64,000 nucleotides of DNA from Streptomyces xanthii (GTDB lineage: Bacteria > Actinomycetota > Actinomycetes > Streptomycetales > Streptomycetaceae), in contig NZ_CP061281.1 of the NCBI RefSeq assembly GCF_014621695.1, positions 5,332,001 to 5,396,000 of the forward strand. Reading direction: 5' to 3'. Positions 37,117 to 46,513 of this stretch are shown one piece after another. Numbering within the stretch: the first letter of the stretch is position 1; every line of letters starts with the position of its first letter. Both the position numbers and the translations under genes were made by a program. The notes under the pieces were generated by a model. It was not told the DNA's origin, did not search any database, and saw nothing but the letters and a program-made list of their open reading frames with translations.

Positions 37117-39404
37117 GGGAGTTTCTGCTTGGCCTGCGCCTGCTGGTCGGGTCTGGCCGGGGCAACCGGGTCCGGTTCGCACTCATGGCCGCAGGCGGGG
37201 CTGTCGGGGTGTGCTGCCTGACCATCGTGCTGTCGATCTCCGGAATCCTCGAGGCCCGTGACGCCCGTACCGCTGCTCGAGAGCCGGAGTTCTCGAAGTC
37301 GGCTCCGGGCGGGAGCGGTGCGTACGGGTTCACGATCCAGCGGGACGACCCCTTCGGGTCCCGACAGTTCACCCGGGTCTTTCTCGCTCCGGGTACCGAC
37401 CGGGTGCCACCGGCGCCGCCAGGGGTGAACCGGTTTCCCCGACCCGGGGAGTTCTTCGTCTCGCCGCGTCTGGCCGAGGCGCTGGCTGATTATCCCGGCC
37501 TCAAGCAACGGTTGCCCGGCCGCCAGGCCGGTGTCATCGGCCGTGAAGGGGTGGCCGACCCGGACGAACTGTTCGCGTACGTGGGAGTCAGCCGCGCGAT
37601 GATCCCGGAGGAGGGACATCGGTTCAACACTTACGGAGATCCCTATGGCGTCGGACCGACCGTCGAAGCGAGCGCGCTGGAGATCGTCCGCTTCACGATG
37701 ATCGGCGTCGTCCTGCTGCCCCTGGGCGTGTTCCTCGCCGTCTGCGCGCGGCTGTCAGCGGCTAGCCGGGCCCGCCGTCTCGCCGCGCTGAGACTGCTCG
37801 GCCTGAGCACCAAGGGGATCCAGCGTGTCAACGCGGTGGAGACAGTCGTCGCAGCGCTGTTCGCGGGGCTGCTCGGGCTGGGGCTGTACACGGTGCTCAA
37901 CCAGGTGGGGGCGAAGATCGGGTTGCCCGGCCTGAAGTGGTACCCGGAGGACGCCACGCCGGACGGGACAACGATTGCGGTGTGCCTGATCGGCTGTCCC
38001 CTCCTCGCCTGGCTGGTGGGACGAGTGAGCGTGCGGGAAGCTGCCAGAAGCCCACTGGCCGTGCGCCGCACCGCGGTTCAGCGTCGCCCTTCGAGGTGGG
38101 GCTTCATCCCGCTCCTCGCAGGGGCAGGCATCGGCGTCGGATACTGCGTAGCAGGAGCCACGGGGCACGCGCCGCGGGACACGGCTCTGTCTTCGGTGCT
38201 GATCCCCTCTGCCGTTCTTCTCGTCGGTGCCGGTCTTGCTCTCACCCTCCCGGTTCTCGCTCAGTTCCTCTCCCGGCGCGTGGCCGCGTCCACTCGCTCG
38301 TTCACGCTGAACCTCGCCATGCGGCGCAACGAAGTGGAGTCCGGGAGCGCCCTGCGCGTGGCGACGGGGCTGGTGCTGGTCGTCTTCGCCGGCTCCCTGA
38401 CGCAAGGCGTACTGATCGAGCTCGATCAGGTCTACCGGCCGGACTCGCCGGTGCAGGAGTACCGCATTGCTCGCAGCGCGGTGTCCGAGCGGCAGGTGCG
38501 TGAACTGGGCCGGATCCCGGGCGTCGGAGCGCAAGTCGTGGAGGCCTGGTCGTGGACGGATCCGGAGGAGGAACACTACGTTCCTGGCGCGTCCGTGCTC
38601 ATCGGCACGTGTCGGCAACTCGAATTTCTCGCTCCCGGCGCGGAAGGGTGCGTGGACGGTAAGTCCCAGCGGCTCCGCAGTCCCTATCCCAGTGATGATC
38701 AGCAATTGCTGCCAGGCGAACCGGCCCCGTTTCGTCAGAACGGGGCCGGGCGCGAGCGCATGTGGAAGCTGACTGTGCCGCACGGCGTGGTGAAGGTGCC
38801 CGAGGACGGTTCCTCGATCGTCGACGGCAACTCCGGAATCATCGTCCCGCCCTCGGCGATCCCCGCAGGTGCGCGCTTCAAGGGTGCGGAGGTCGTTCTG
38901 GCCTCGGCCTCGGACACGGACACCGTTCGCTCCGTACTCGACGGCATCGGCGCTGTCGCGCCCACGGTGGAAATCATCCCCGGCGTTCTCAACATCGACG
39001 GCATCCGCCAAGTCGCCCTCATCAAATCCCTCCTAGGCGTCGGCATGGTCCTGGGCCTGGTCATCGGCGTCGCCGCCTACCTCGTCGCCGCCGGGGACCG
39101 GGCCGTGGAGCGGCGGGGGCAGGTCACCGCGCTGACCTTGCTCGGGACGCGGCGGCGGACGCTGCGGGCCGTGCAGGTGGCTCAGGTCGTCATGCCGCTG
39201 GGCATCGGGCTCGTCCTCGCCCTGGTCACCGGGAAGCTCGTCGAATCCAGCTACCTGGTGACCGGCGGCGGTGACGTGTTCTGGGACGGGGACGGGGTGC
39301 CGCTCCTGATCGGCAGCGCGCTCGGGGTCGTCGGGATCGCCGCGCTCGGGTCACTGCCGCTCGTCGGCAGACGGATCGACCCGGAGCTGATCCGCAGGGA
39401 CTGA
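37113..39404 (+). CDS. Large FtsX-family ABC permease
   Basis: A 763-residue permease with about ten hydrophobic segments in two halves: one at about 22-45, a cluster at about 190-420, a large extracytoplasmic domain (about 435-630), and three C-terminal helices (LLGVGMVLGLVIGVAAYLVA, VVMPLGIGLVLALVTG, LIGSALGVVGIAALGSLPLV). LRLLGLSTKGIQRVNAVETV and TLLGTRRRTLRAVQVAQVV are the two FtsX core signatures. Such MacB/BceB-like machines use mechanotransmission to move peptides, lipoproteins or antibiotics. Starts at GTG overlapping the ATPase stop. Confidence 0.88.
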   Translation: MREFLLGLRLLVGSGRGNRVRFALMAAGGAVGVCCLTIVLSISGILEARDARTAAREPEFSKSAPGGSGAYGFTIQRDDPFGSRQFTRVFLAPGTDRVPPAPPGVNRFPRPGEFFVSPRLAEALADYPGLKQRLPGRQAGVIGREGVADPDELFAYVGVSRAMIPEEGHRFNTYGDPYGVGPTVEASALEIVRFTMIGVVLLPLGVFLAVCARLSAASRARRLAALRLLGLSTKGIQRVNAVETVVAALFAGLLGLGLYTVLNQVGAKIGLPGLKWYPEDATPDGTTIAVCLIGCPLLAWLVGRVSVREAARSPLAVRRTAVQRRPSRWGFIPLLAGAGIGVGYCVAGATGHAPRDTALSSVLIPSAVLLVGAGLALTLPVLAQFLSRRVAASTRSFTLNLAMRRNEVESGSALRVATGLVLVVFAGSLTQGVLIELDQVYRPDSPVQEYRIARSAVSERQVRELGRIPGVGAQVVEAWSWTDPEEEHYVPGASVLIGTCRQLEFLAPGAEGCVDGKSQRLRSPYPSDDQQLLPGEPAPFRQNGAGRERMWKLTVPHGVVKVPEDGSSIVDGNSGIIVPPSAIPAGARFKGAEVVLASASDTDTVRSVLDGIGAVAPTVEIIPGVLNIDGIRQVALIKSLLGVGMVLGLVIGVAAYLVAAGDRAVERRGQVTALTLLGTRRRTLRAVQVAQVVMPLGIGLVLALVTGKLVESSYLVTGGGDVFWDGDGVPLLIGSALGVVGIAALGSLPLVGRRIDPELIRRD

Positions 39405-39464
39405 GAACCAGGGGCGTACTCTGCGGTAACCCCGCCGCCGACGCACCAGGAGAGAGGCCCCACC

Positions 39465-40397
39465 ATGAGCGCCGCATGGAACGCGACCCGGATCCCCGAC
39501 CAGCACGGCCGCACGGCCATCGTGACCGGGGCCAACAGTGGGATCGGGTACGTCACCGCGCGGGAGCTCGCCCGGGCCGGCGCGCGGGTCGTGTTCGCGT
39601 GCCGGAGCGAGGCGCGGGGGAGCGCCGCCGTGGAGCAGGCCCAGAAGGAGGTGCCGGGCGCGGAGGCCGAGTTCGCGCCGCTCGACCTCGGGGACCTCGC
39701 GTCCGTGCGGGAGTTCGCCGAGGCGTGGCGGGGCCGCACCCTCGACCTGCTCGTCAACAACGCCGGGGTCATGGCCCTGCCCCGCACCCACACCACCGAC
39801 GGCTTCGAGACCCAGTTCGGGGTCAACCACCTCGCGCACTTCGCGCTGACCGGCCTGCTGCTCCCCAGCCTGCTCGCCGCCCCGGCGCCCCGCGTCGTCA
39901 CCGTCTCCAGCGCGATGCACGCCCTCGCCAACATCGACATCGGCGACCTCAACAGCGAGAAGAAGTACAGCAAGTGGATCGCGTACGGGCGGTCCAAGAC
40001 GGCCAATCTGCTGTTCACGCACGAGCTGGCCCGGCGGGCGACCGGCGCCGGCACCGCGCTCGTCGCGGCCGCCGCCCACCCCGGGTACGCCGCCACGTCG
40101 CTCCAGACGCGCGGCGCGCGCATGGAGGGCCGCAAGGGCGCCGAGCGGATCTTCGAGCTGGCCAACCGGATCATCGCCCAGCCCGCCGAGGACGGCGCCC
40201 TGCCCACGCTCCGCGCGGCGACCGCCCCCGACGTCCGCCCCGACGACTTCTACGGACCCCGCGTGCTGATGACCCGCGGCGCCCCGGCGAAGTCCTGGCG
40301 GGCTCCCTGGACGCTCGACGACACTGCGGGCGAGCGGCTCTGGGCCGCTTCCGAGCAGCTCACGGGCGTCACGTACGGCAGTGTGCTCAAGGGATGA
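39465..40397 (+). CDS. Short-chain dehydrogenase/reductase
   Basis: A 310-residue classical SDR of the retinol-dehydrogenase/WWOX-like type. TGANSGIG at residues 21-28 binds NADP, NNAG at 98-101, catalytic Ser in VTVSSAMH, Tyr174 and Lys178 in YGRSK. Arg-rich FACRSEARG after strand 2 favours NADPH. ATG after GGAGAGAGG. It stands alone between the ABC cassette and the importer operon. Substrate unknown. Confidence 0.9.
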   Translation: MSAAWNATRIPDQHGRTAIVTGANSGIGYVTARELARAGARVVFACRSEARGSAAVEQAQKEVPGAEAEFAPLDLGDLASVREFAEAWRGRTLDLLVNNAGVMALPRTHTTDGFETQFGVNHLAHFALTGLLLPSLLAAPAPRVVTVSSAMHALANIDIGDLNSEKKYSKWIAYGRSKTANLLFTHELARRATGAGTALVAAAAHPGYAATSLQTRGARMEGRKGAERIFELANRIIAQPAEDGALPTLRAATAPDVRPDDFYGPRVLMTRGAPAKSWRAPWTLDDTAGERLWAASEQLTGVTYGSVLKG

Positions 40398-40462
40398 GAC
40401 GTCACACGGCCTTAGTGGGTCTGTCGTAATTCCCTTGCATGGTTGATCGTTGGGCCGACGAG

Positions 40463-40504
40463 TTCATGTGTGCGGATTCGTGTGTATGGATTCATGTGTA
40501 CGGG
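40463..40504 (+). repeat. Three 14-bp direct repeats before importer operon
   Basis: TTCATGTGTGCGGA, TTCGTGTGTATGGA and TTCATGTGTACGGG follow one another without gaps, 29 bp upstream of the solute-binding-protein start. The regular 14-bp period and promoter position suggest an iteron-like regulator-binding array. Confidence 0.7.
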
Positions 40505-40532
40505 CCAGGGACGGACAACTGGGGGCGACAGC

Positions 40533-41795
40533 ATGACCATCAGCCGTAGAGGAATGCTCGGGAGCGCCGCCGCGCTCGGCCTGCTCACCGCGTGCGGTTC
40601 GAACACCGGCCGGGACGGCGGCGGCGACGGGGGCGGCGGCGGCAGCGGCCCGAAGCTCTCGCACTGGTACCACCAGTACGGCGAACAGGGCACCGAGCAG
40701 GCCGTGAAGAAGTACGCGGCGGCCTACGACAAGGCGCGGGTGAGTGTCCAGTGGCGGCCCGGGAACTACGACCAGCAGACCGCCGCCGCGCTGCTCACGA
40801 AATCCGGCCCGGACGTCTTCGAGGTCAACGGGCCGACCCTGGACCAGATCCAGGGCAAGCAGGTCGTGGACCTCACCGACCTGTTCGAGGGCGTCAGGGA
40901 CGACTTCAACCAGGCGGTGCTCGCGCCGAAGACGTACGACGGGAAGATCTGGGGCATCCCGCAGGTCGTCGACATGCAGATGCTCTACTACCGGAAGAGC
41001 CTGCTGGAGGACGCGGGGGTCGAGCCGCCGCGGACGCTGGACGAACTCGTCGACGCGGCAAAGAAGTTGAGCAACAAGAAGGTCAAGGGGCTCTTCCTAG
41101 GGAACGACGCCGGGGCCGGAGTGCTCGGCGGGACGCCGCTGCTCGCCGCCGGACTCGAACTCGTCACCGAGGACGGCAAGGTCGGCTTCGACGATCCCGC
41201 CGCCGCCCGCACCCTCGGCAAGCTCCACCGGCTCTACGCCGACAAGTCGCTGTTGCTCGGGGCGCCCGCGGACTGGTCGGACCCGTCCGCGTTCCTCCAG
41301 GGCCTCACCGCCATGCAGTGGTCCGGGCTGTGGGCGCTGCCCGCCGTCCAGAAGGCCCTCGGCGACGACTTCGGCGTCCTGCCGTTCCCGAAGGACGGCG
41401 CGCGGGGCCGCCCCGCCGTCCCGGTCGGCGCCTACGCCGCGGCCGTCTCCACCCGCACCGCGCACGAGCAGGCGGCCAAGGACTACCTGAAGTGGCTGTG
41501 GATCGAACGCACCGACTACCAGGAGGACTTCGCGCTCTCCTACGGCTTCCACATCCCCGCCCGGATCTCCCTCGCGAAGAAGGCCGCCAAGCTGCGCACG
41601 GGTGCGGCCGCCGACGCCGTCCGGTTCACCACCGACCACGGCTTCGCCCAGCCGCTGCTGTGGACCCCGGCCGCGCAGACCGCGTACCAGGACGCGCTCA
41701 ACCGGATCATCAAGGACGGCGCGAACCCGGACAGCGAGCTGAAGACCGTCGTGCGGAAGGTGTCGGCCGAGCTCGACCGCGTGAAGAGCAAGTGA
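40533..41795 (+). CDS. Extracellular solute-binding lipoprotein, carbohydrate type
   Basis: A 420-residue family 1 binding protein. TISRRGMLGSAAALGLLTAC has twin arginines at residues 5-6 and a lipobox with Cys21, so it is probably a Tat-exported lipoprotein. A Gly/Asp linker (GGGDGGGGGSG) precedes the binding fold, with PDVFEVNGPTLDQIQGKQVV, WGIPQVVDMQMLYYRKSLLE and MQWSGLWALPAVQ typical of sugar-binding proteins. It feeds the two downstream permeases. GTGA overlap couples it to the first. Substrate not readable. Confidence 0.9.
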   Translation: MTISRRGMLGSAAALGLLTACGSNTGRDGGGDGGGGGSGPKLSHWYHQYGEQGTEQAVKKYAAAYDKARVSVQWRPGNYDQQTAAALLTKSGPDVFEVNGPTLDQIQGKQVVDLTDLFEGVRDDFNQAVLAPKTYDGKIWGIPQVVDMQMLYYRKSLLEDAGVEPPRTLDELVDAAKKLSNKKVKGLFLGNDAGAGVLGGTPLLAAGLELVTEDGKVGFDDPAAARTLGKLHRLYADKSLLLGAPADWSDPSAFLQGLTAMQWSGLWALPAVQKALGDDFGVLPFPKDGARGRPAVPVGAYAAAVSTRTAHEQAAKDYLKWLWIERTDYQEDFALSYGFHIPARISLAKKAAKLRTGAAADAVRFTTDHGFAQPLLWTPAAQTAYQDALNRIIKDGANPDSELKTVVRKVSAELDRVKSK

Positions 41796-42736
41796 GCCGG
41801 GAAAAAAAACAGAAGCAAGGGAAGAGGGAGAAGCAGGAGAGTCATCGGACCCGGTGGTTCTGGGTGTTCGTCGGGCCGTTCCTGCTCGGGCTGGTCGTCT
41901 TCACGTACGTCCCGCTCGGCTGGAGCGTCTACCTCAGCTTCTTCGACGCCCACAACACCGTGACGCCCACCGAGTTCGTCGGCCTCGGCAACTACACGGC
42001 GCTGCTGCGGGACGACGCGTTCACCAGCAGCCTGTGGACGTTCTGCCTGTTCACGCTGTTCATCGTGCCGACGACCTACGCCGCCTCGCTCGCCCTGGCC
42101 CTCATGGTGAACCGGCTGCGGCGCGCCCAGGCCTTCTTCCGGTCCGTCTTCTTCCTCCCCGCCGCGTGCAGCTACGTCGTCGCCGCCCTCATCTGGAAGA
42201 TGTCCCTCTTCAACGGTGTGCGCTTCGGCCTCGCCAACACTCTGCTCGGCTATGTCGACGCCGACCAGATCGCCTGGCTGTCCACCACGGACCCACCCTG
42301 GTACTGGCTGGTCATCGTCACCGTACGGCTCTGGCTCCAGGCCGGTTTCTACATGATCCTGTTCCTGGCCGGGCTCCAGCGGATCAGCCCGACGCTGTAC
42401 GAGGCGGCGGCCGTCGACGGGGCGCGGCCGGGCTGGCAGGTGTTCCGGCACATCACGTTCCCGCAGCTGCGCACGACGTCCGTCGCCGTCGTCCTGCTGC
42501 TCGTCATCAACGCCTTCCAGGCCTTCGACGAGTTCTACAACCTGCTGTCCGACGCCCGCGGTTACCCGCCCTACGCCCGCCCGCCCCTCGTCTACCTCTA
42601 CTACCTCGCCCTCGGGCAGGGGCAGAACCTCGGCCTGGGCAGCGCCGGCGCCGTCCTGCTCGCGCTGATCGTCGCCGTGGTGACGATCGGGCAGGCCCGC
42701 TGGTTCGGTCTCGGCAGGAAGGAGGCCGACGCGTGA
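41792..42736 (+). CDS. Sugar ABC importer permease (MalF type)
   Basis: A 314-residue permease. After a very Lys-rich, charged N-terminus (about 22 residues, with an A8 run at its start in the DNA) come six hydrophobic segments; the EAA loop is YEAAAVDGARPGWQVFRHIT near residue 208. It starts at a GTG overlapping the upstream stop. Second gene of the operon. No ATPase is encoded here, so a shared ATPase (MsiK in streptomycetes) probably powers it. Confidence 0.92.
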   Translation: MSREKKQKQGKREKQESHRTRWFWVFVGPFLLGLVVFTYVPLGWSVYLSFFDAHNTVTPTEFVGLGNYTALLRDDAFTSSLWTFCLFTLFIVPTTYAASLALALMVNRLRRAQAFFRSVFFLPAACSYVVAALIWKMSLFNGVRFGLANTLLGYVDADQIAWLSTTDPPWYWLVIVTVRLWLQAGFYMILFLAGLQRISPTLYEAAAVDGARPGWQVFRHITFPQLRTTSVAVVLLLVINAFQAFDEFYNLLSDARGYPPYARPPLVYLYYLALGQGQNLGLGSAGAVLLALIVAVVTIGQARWFGLGRKEADA

Positions 42737-43596
42737 GCTCCAGAACCGGAAACAGCGGGCTCAGGGACGACGGGCTGGTGCGGGCCGGGCGCGCCCTGCG
42801 CCTCGCGCTGCTCGTCGCCCTCGCCCTGCTCTTCCTCGTCCCCTTCTACCTCCTGGTCCGCAACGGCCTGGCGACCGAGCAGGAGATCACCTCCCCGGAC
42901 TGGACGTTCTTCCCCACGGATCTGCAATGGGGCAATGTCACCGAGCTGTTCGAGGACAGCTCGGTCCCGTTCGCGCGCTCCCTGCTCAACTCGGCGCTCA
43001 TCGCCGTCGCCACGACCCTCGGCACGCTCGTCCTCGCCTCCCTCGCGGGATACGGCCTGGCCCGCATCCCGTACCGGCACGCGAACAAGGTCTTCTACGC
43101 GATCCTCGGCACGCTGATGGTCCCGGCGGCCGTCACGTTCGTGCCGAGCTTCGTGCTGGTGTCCTCGCTCGGCTGGGTGTCGACGCTGCGCGGACTGATC
43201 GTGCCGACGCTGTTCTCGGCGTTCGCCTGCTTCGTCTTCCGGCAGTACTTCCTCGGGTTCCCCGGGGAGCTGGAGGACGCGGCGCGGGTCGACGGGCTCG
43301 GCTACTGGCGCACGTACTGGCGGGTGGTCGTGCCGAACTCCCGGCCCGTCTTCGCGGCGGTCGGCACGATCGTGTTCATCGGCGCGTGGAACTCGTTCCT
43401 GTGGCCGCTGGTCATCGGACAGGACCAGAACTCCTGGACGGTGCAGGTGGCCCTGTCCTCGTTCACGACGGCGCAGGTGGTGCGGCTGCACGAGCTGTTC
43501 GTCGCGGCCGCCGTGTCGATCCTGCCGCTGCTGCTCGTGTTCCTGCTGTTCCAGCGGTGGATCGTGGCGGGCGTCGAGCGCTCCGGCATCGACTGA
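42733..43596 (+). CDS. Sugar ABC importer permease (MalG type)
   Basis: A 287-residue permease with six hydrophobic segments and the EAA-type loop LEDAARVDGLGYWRTYWRVV near residue 180. It begins at GTG overlapping the preceding stop (GTGA). It pairs with the MalF-type subunit to form the channel. It is the last gene of the operon; nirD converges on it from the right. Confidence 0.92.
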   Translation: MSSRTGNSGLRDDGLVRAGRALRLALLVALALLFLVPFYLLVRNGLATEQEITSPDWTFFPTDLQWGNVTELFEDSSVPFARSLLNSALIAVATTLGTLVLASLAGYGLARIPYRHANKVFYAILGTLMVPAAVTFVPSFVLVSSLGWVSTLRGLIVPTLFSAFACFVFRQYFLGFPGELEDAARVDGLGYWRTYWRVVVPNSRPVFAAVGTIVFIGAWNSFLWPLVIGQDQNSWTVQVALSSFTTAQVVRLHELFVAAAVSILPLLLVFLLFQRWIVAGVERSGID

Positions 43597-43633
43597 GGAC
43601 GCCGGGGCCGGCCCGCCACGGTCCGGCGGCGGG

Positions 43634-43984
43634 TCAGGCCGCCCGCACCTCGTACGCCTCGACGGCGATCCCCTCGTCGTCGAGGCAGCGGCCCGTCTCC
43701 AGGTCGAAGCGCTGCTTCAGGAGCGGCGAGGCGACGAACGGGCGGCCCTCGGCGGTGCCGAGCAGGCCGCGCGAGAGGACGGCCGCACCGGTGAACGGGT
43801 CGGTGTTGTCGATGGCGTAGACCCGCCCGGAGCGGTCCCGGAACAGGGCGGCCTGCCGGCCGTCGGGCAGGAGGGCGGCGACCCCGCGGCCGGGGACGAG
43901 CCGGTCGAGGTCGCACACCTCCAGCCACTCCTCGTCCAGAGCGAGCTGCACGGTGGTCGCGGGGGCGATCGTCGTCAGGGTCAT
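43634..43984 (-). CDS. nirD: Nitrite reductase small subunit
   Basis: A 116-residue Rieske-fold protein. VCDLDRLVPGRGVAALL, VYAIDNTDPFTGAAVLSRGL and FVASPLLKQRFDLETGRCLD match NirD. The Cys/His ligands of true Rieske clusters are absent, as normal for NirD. Its ATG overlaps the nirB TGA (ATGA at 43981-43984). It partners NirB in NADH-dependent reduction of nitrite to ammonium. Confidence 0.93.
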   Translation of the reverse strand: MTLTTIAPATTVQLALDEEWLEVCDLDRLVPGRGVAALLPDGRQAALFRDRSGRVYAIDNTDPFTGAAVLSRGLLGTAEGRPFVASPLLKQRFDLETGRCLDDEGIAVEAYEVRAA

Positions 43985-46512
43985 CGGGCTGCGGTTCCTT
44001 CCAGGGAGGCCAGCGAGATCAGCGGAAGTTCGGGCTTGATCTGGTCGCGCTCCGGGACGAAGCGGACCGTCGGGTCCGGGGTGCCGGGCGCGTTCACGAA
44101 GGAGACGAAGCGGGCCAGGCGCTCCGGGTCGTCGAGGGTCTCGGCCCACTCGTCGCGGTAGTGGGCGACGTGCGCCCGCATCAGGGACTCCAGCTCGTCG
44201 CAGATGCCGAGGCTGTCGTGCACGACGACGTCCCGTACGTGGTCGAGCCCGCCCTCGATCCGGTCCAGCCAGGTCGAGGTCCGCTCCAGTCGGTCGGCGG
44301 TGCGGATGTAGAACATCAGGAAGCGGTCGATCAGACGGATCAGCTCGGCGTCGCTCAGGTCCTGCGCGAGCAGGTCGGCGTGGCGCGGGGTCATGCCGCC
44401 GTTGCCGCCCACGTACAGGTTCCAGCCGTTGGCCGTGGCGATCACGCCGAAGTCCTTCGACTGGGCCTCCGCGCACTCGCGGGCACAGCCGGAGACCGCC
44501 GACTTCAGCTTGTGCGGGGAGCGCAGGCCCCGGTAGCGCAGCTCCAGGTCGATCGCCATGCGGACCGAGTCCTGCACGCCGTAGCGGCACCAGGTCTGGC
44601 CGACACAGGACTTCACCGTGCGCAGCGCCTTGCCGTACGCGTGCCCCGACTCGAAGCCCGCGTCGACCAGCCGGCCCCAGATCGCCGGGAGCTGGTCGAC
44701 CCGCGCACCGAAGAGGTCGATGCGCTGGCCGCCCGTGATCTTCGTGTAGAGCCCGAAGTCGCGGGCCACCTCGCCGATCACGATGAGCTTCTCCGGGGTG
44801 ATCTCGCCGCCGGGCACCCGGGGCACGACCGAGTAGGAGCCGTTCTTCTGGAGGTTGGCGAGGAAGTGGTCGTTCGTGTCCTGGAGCGCCGCCTGCTCGC
44901 CGTCCAGGACGTAGCCGTCCGCGCCGATCGACGGGGCCAGCGAGGCGATGATCGAACCGACCGTCGGCTTGCACACCTCGCAGCCCTCGCCGCCGCGCGC
45001 CGCCTCACGCCCGTGCCCGTCGAGGACCTCGGCGAACGTCGTGATCCGCTTGACCCGCACGATCTCGTACAGCTCCTGACGGGTCAGCGCGAAGCAGCCG
45101 CACAGGCCCTCGTCGCCGGACTTCGGCAGCAGCTGCCCGATGAGCTTGACGCAACTCCCGCAGCCCGTACCGGCCTTGGTGCACTTCTTCACCTCGGGCA
45201 GCGTGGTGTGGGCGCAGATCTCGCCCTTGGTGACGTTGTGGCAGGAGCAGATCACCGCGTCGTCCGGCAGCGCCTCCGGGCCGAGCTGCGCGGGGGCGCC
45301 CGCACCGGCCGGCAGCACCAGGGCCTCCGGCGCGACGGGCGGCACCGTGCCGGTCAGCGCCCGCAGCGTCCCGTACGCCTCCGCGTCCCCGACCAGGATC
45401 CCGCCGAGCAACTCGCCGCCGGAGCCGATCACGAGCTTCTTGTACGTGCCCGAGCGCGAGTCCGAGTAGACGACGTCGAGACAGCCCTCCGCCGCCCCGT
45501 GCGCGTCGCCGAACGAGGCCACGTCCACGCCGAGCAGCTTCAGCTTGGTGGACAGGTCGGCGCCGGTGAAGCCGTCGCCCGCCGTGCCGAGGATCGCGTC
45601 GGCGGCCGTCTGCGCCATCTCGTAGCCCGGCGCCACGAGCCCGTACACCCGGCCGTCCACGGCCAGGGCGCACTCGCCGATCGCGAACACCGCCGGGTCG
45701 CTCGTGCGGCACTCCGCGTCGACCGCGATCCCGCCGCGCTCGCCGACCTTCAGACCCATGTCCCGGGCCAGCTGGTCGCGCGGCCGGACCCCGGCGGAGA
45801 ACACGACGAGATCGGTCGCCAGCTCCGAGCCGTCCGACAGCTTCATCGCTCGTACGGCGTCCCGGTCGCCGGTGACGATCTCCTGGGTGCCGACGCCCGT
45901 GTGGACGCTCAGACCCATGTCGCCGATCGTCCTGAGCAGGGCCGCGCCACCGCCCTCGTCGACCTGCACCGGCATCAGGCGCGGCGCGAACTCCACGATG
46001 TGCGTGGTCAGTCCGAGACCCTTCAGCGCGCCCGCGGCCTCCAGGCCGAGCAGCCCGCCGCCGACGACGGCACCGACCGTCGCGTGGTTCTTCGCGTACT
46101 CCTCGATCGCGTACAGGTCCTCGATCGTGCGGTACACGAAACAGCCGGTCGCGTCCTTGCCGGGGACCGGCGGCACGAACGGGTACGAGCCGGTGGCCAG
46201 GACCAGGGTGTCGTACGTGAACTCCAGGCCGGAGCGGGAGCGCACGGTGCGGGTCGCCCGGTCGACGGACTCGGCCGGGTCGCCGACGTGCAGCTCGATG
46301 TTGTGCGCGGTGATGAACTCCGGGTCCGTCATGGACAGTTCCTCGGGCGTCGTGCCCGAGAAGTACGAGGTGAGCTGGACCCGGTCGTAGGCGGGGCGCG
46401 GCTCCTCGCAGAGCACGACGACGCGGTGGCTGCGGGTCAGGCCGCGCTCGGCGGCCGCTTCGAGGAAGCGCTGGCCGACCATGCCGTGGCCGATGAGAAC
46501 GAGGGTGGGCAT
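43981..46512 (-). CDS. nirB: Nitrite reductase large subunit (siroheme, NADH)
   Basis: An 843-residue enzyme. FAD/NAD domains come first (LVLIGHGMVGQRFLEAA; VGGGLLGLEAAGALKGLG), then a BFD-like [2Fe-2S] region (CSCHNVTKGEICA ... CTKAGTGCGSC, about 420-455) and a second Cys-rich segment (GCEVCKPTVGSII). The siroheme/[4Fe-4S] ligands are Cys636, Cys642, Cys676 and Cys680 in SCVGQTWCRYG and SGCARECAEA. It reduces nitrite to ammonium in assimilation. One base separates it from the upstream oxidoreductase gene. A GlnR-like box lies before that gene. Confidence 0.95.
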   Translation of the reverse strand: MPTLVLIGHGMVGQRFLEAAAERGLTRSHRVVVLCEEPRPAYDRVQLTSYFSGTTPEELSMTDPEFITAHNIELHVGDPAESVDRATRTVRSRSGLEFTYDTLVLATGSYPFVPPVPGKDATGCFVYRTIEDLYAIEEYAKNHATVGAVVGGGLLGLEAAGALKGLGLTTHIVEFAPRLMPVQVDEGGGAALLRTIGDMGLSVHTGVGTQEIVTGDRDAVRAMKLSDGSELATDLVVFSAGVRPRDQLARDMGLKVGERGGIAVDAECRTSDPAVFAIGECALAVDGRVYGLVAPGYEMAQTAADAILGTAGDGFTGADLSTKLKLLGVDVASFGDAHGAAEGCLDVVYSDSRSGTYKKLVIGSGGELLGGILVGDAEAYGTLRALTGTVPPVAPEALVLPAGAGAPAQLGPEALPDDAVICSCHNVTKGEICAHTTLPEVKKCTKAGTGCGSCVKLIGQLLPKSGDEGLCGCFALTRQELYEIVRVKRITTFAEVLDGHGREAARGGEGCEVCKPTVGSIIASLAPSIGADGYVLDGEQAALQDTNDHFLANLQKNGSYSVVPRVPGGEITPEKLIVIGEVARDFGLYTKITGGQRIDLFGARVDQLPAIWGRLVDAGFESGHAYGKALRTVKSCVGQTWCRYGVQDSVRMAIDLELRYRGLRSPHKLKSAVSGCARECAEAQSKDFGVIATANGWNLYVGGNGGMTPRHADLLAQDLSDAELIRLIDRFLMFYIRTADRLERTSTWLDRIEGGLDHVRDVVVHDSLGICDELESLMRAHVAHYRDEWAETLDDPERLARFVSFVNAPGTPDPTVRFVPERDQIKPELPLISLASLEGTAAR

Positions 46513-46513
46513 G

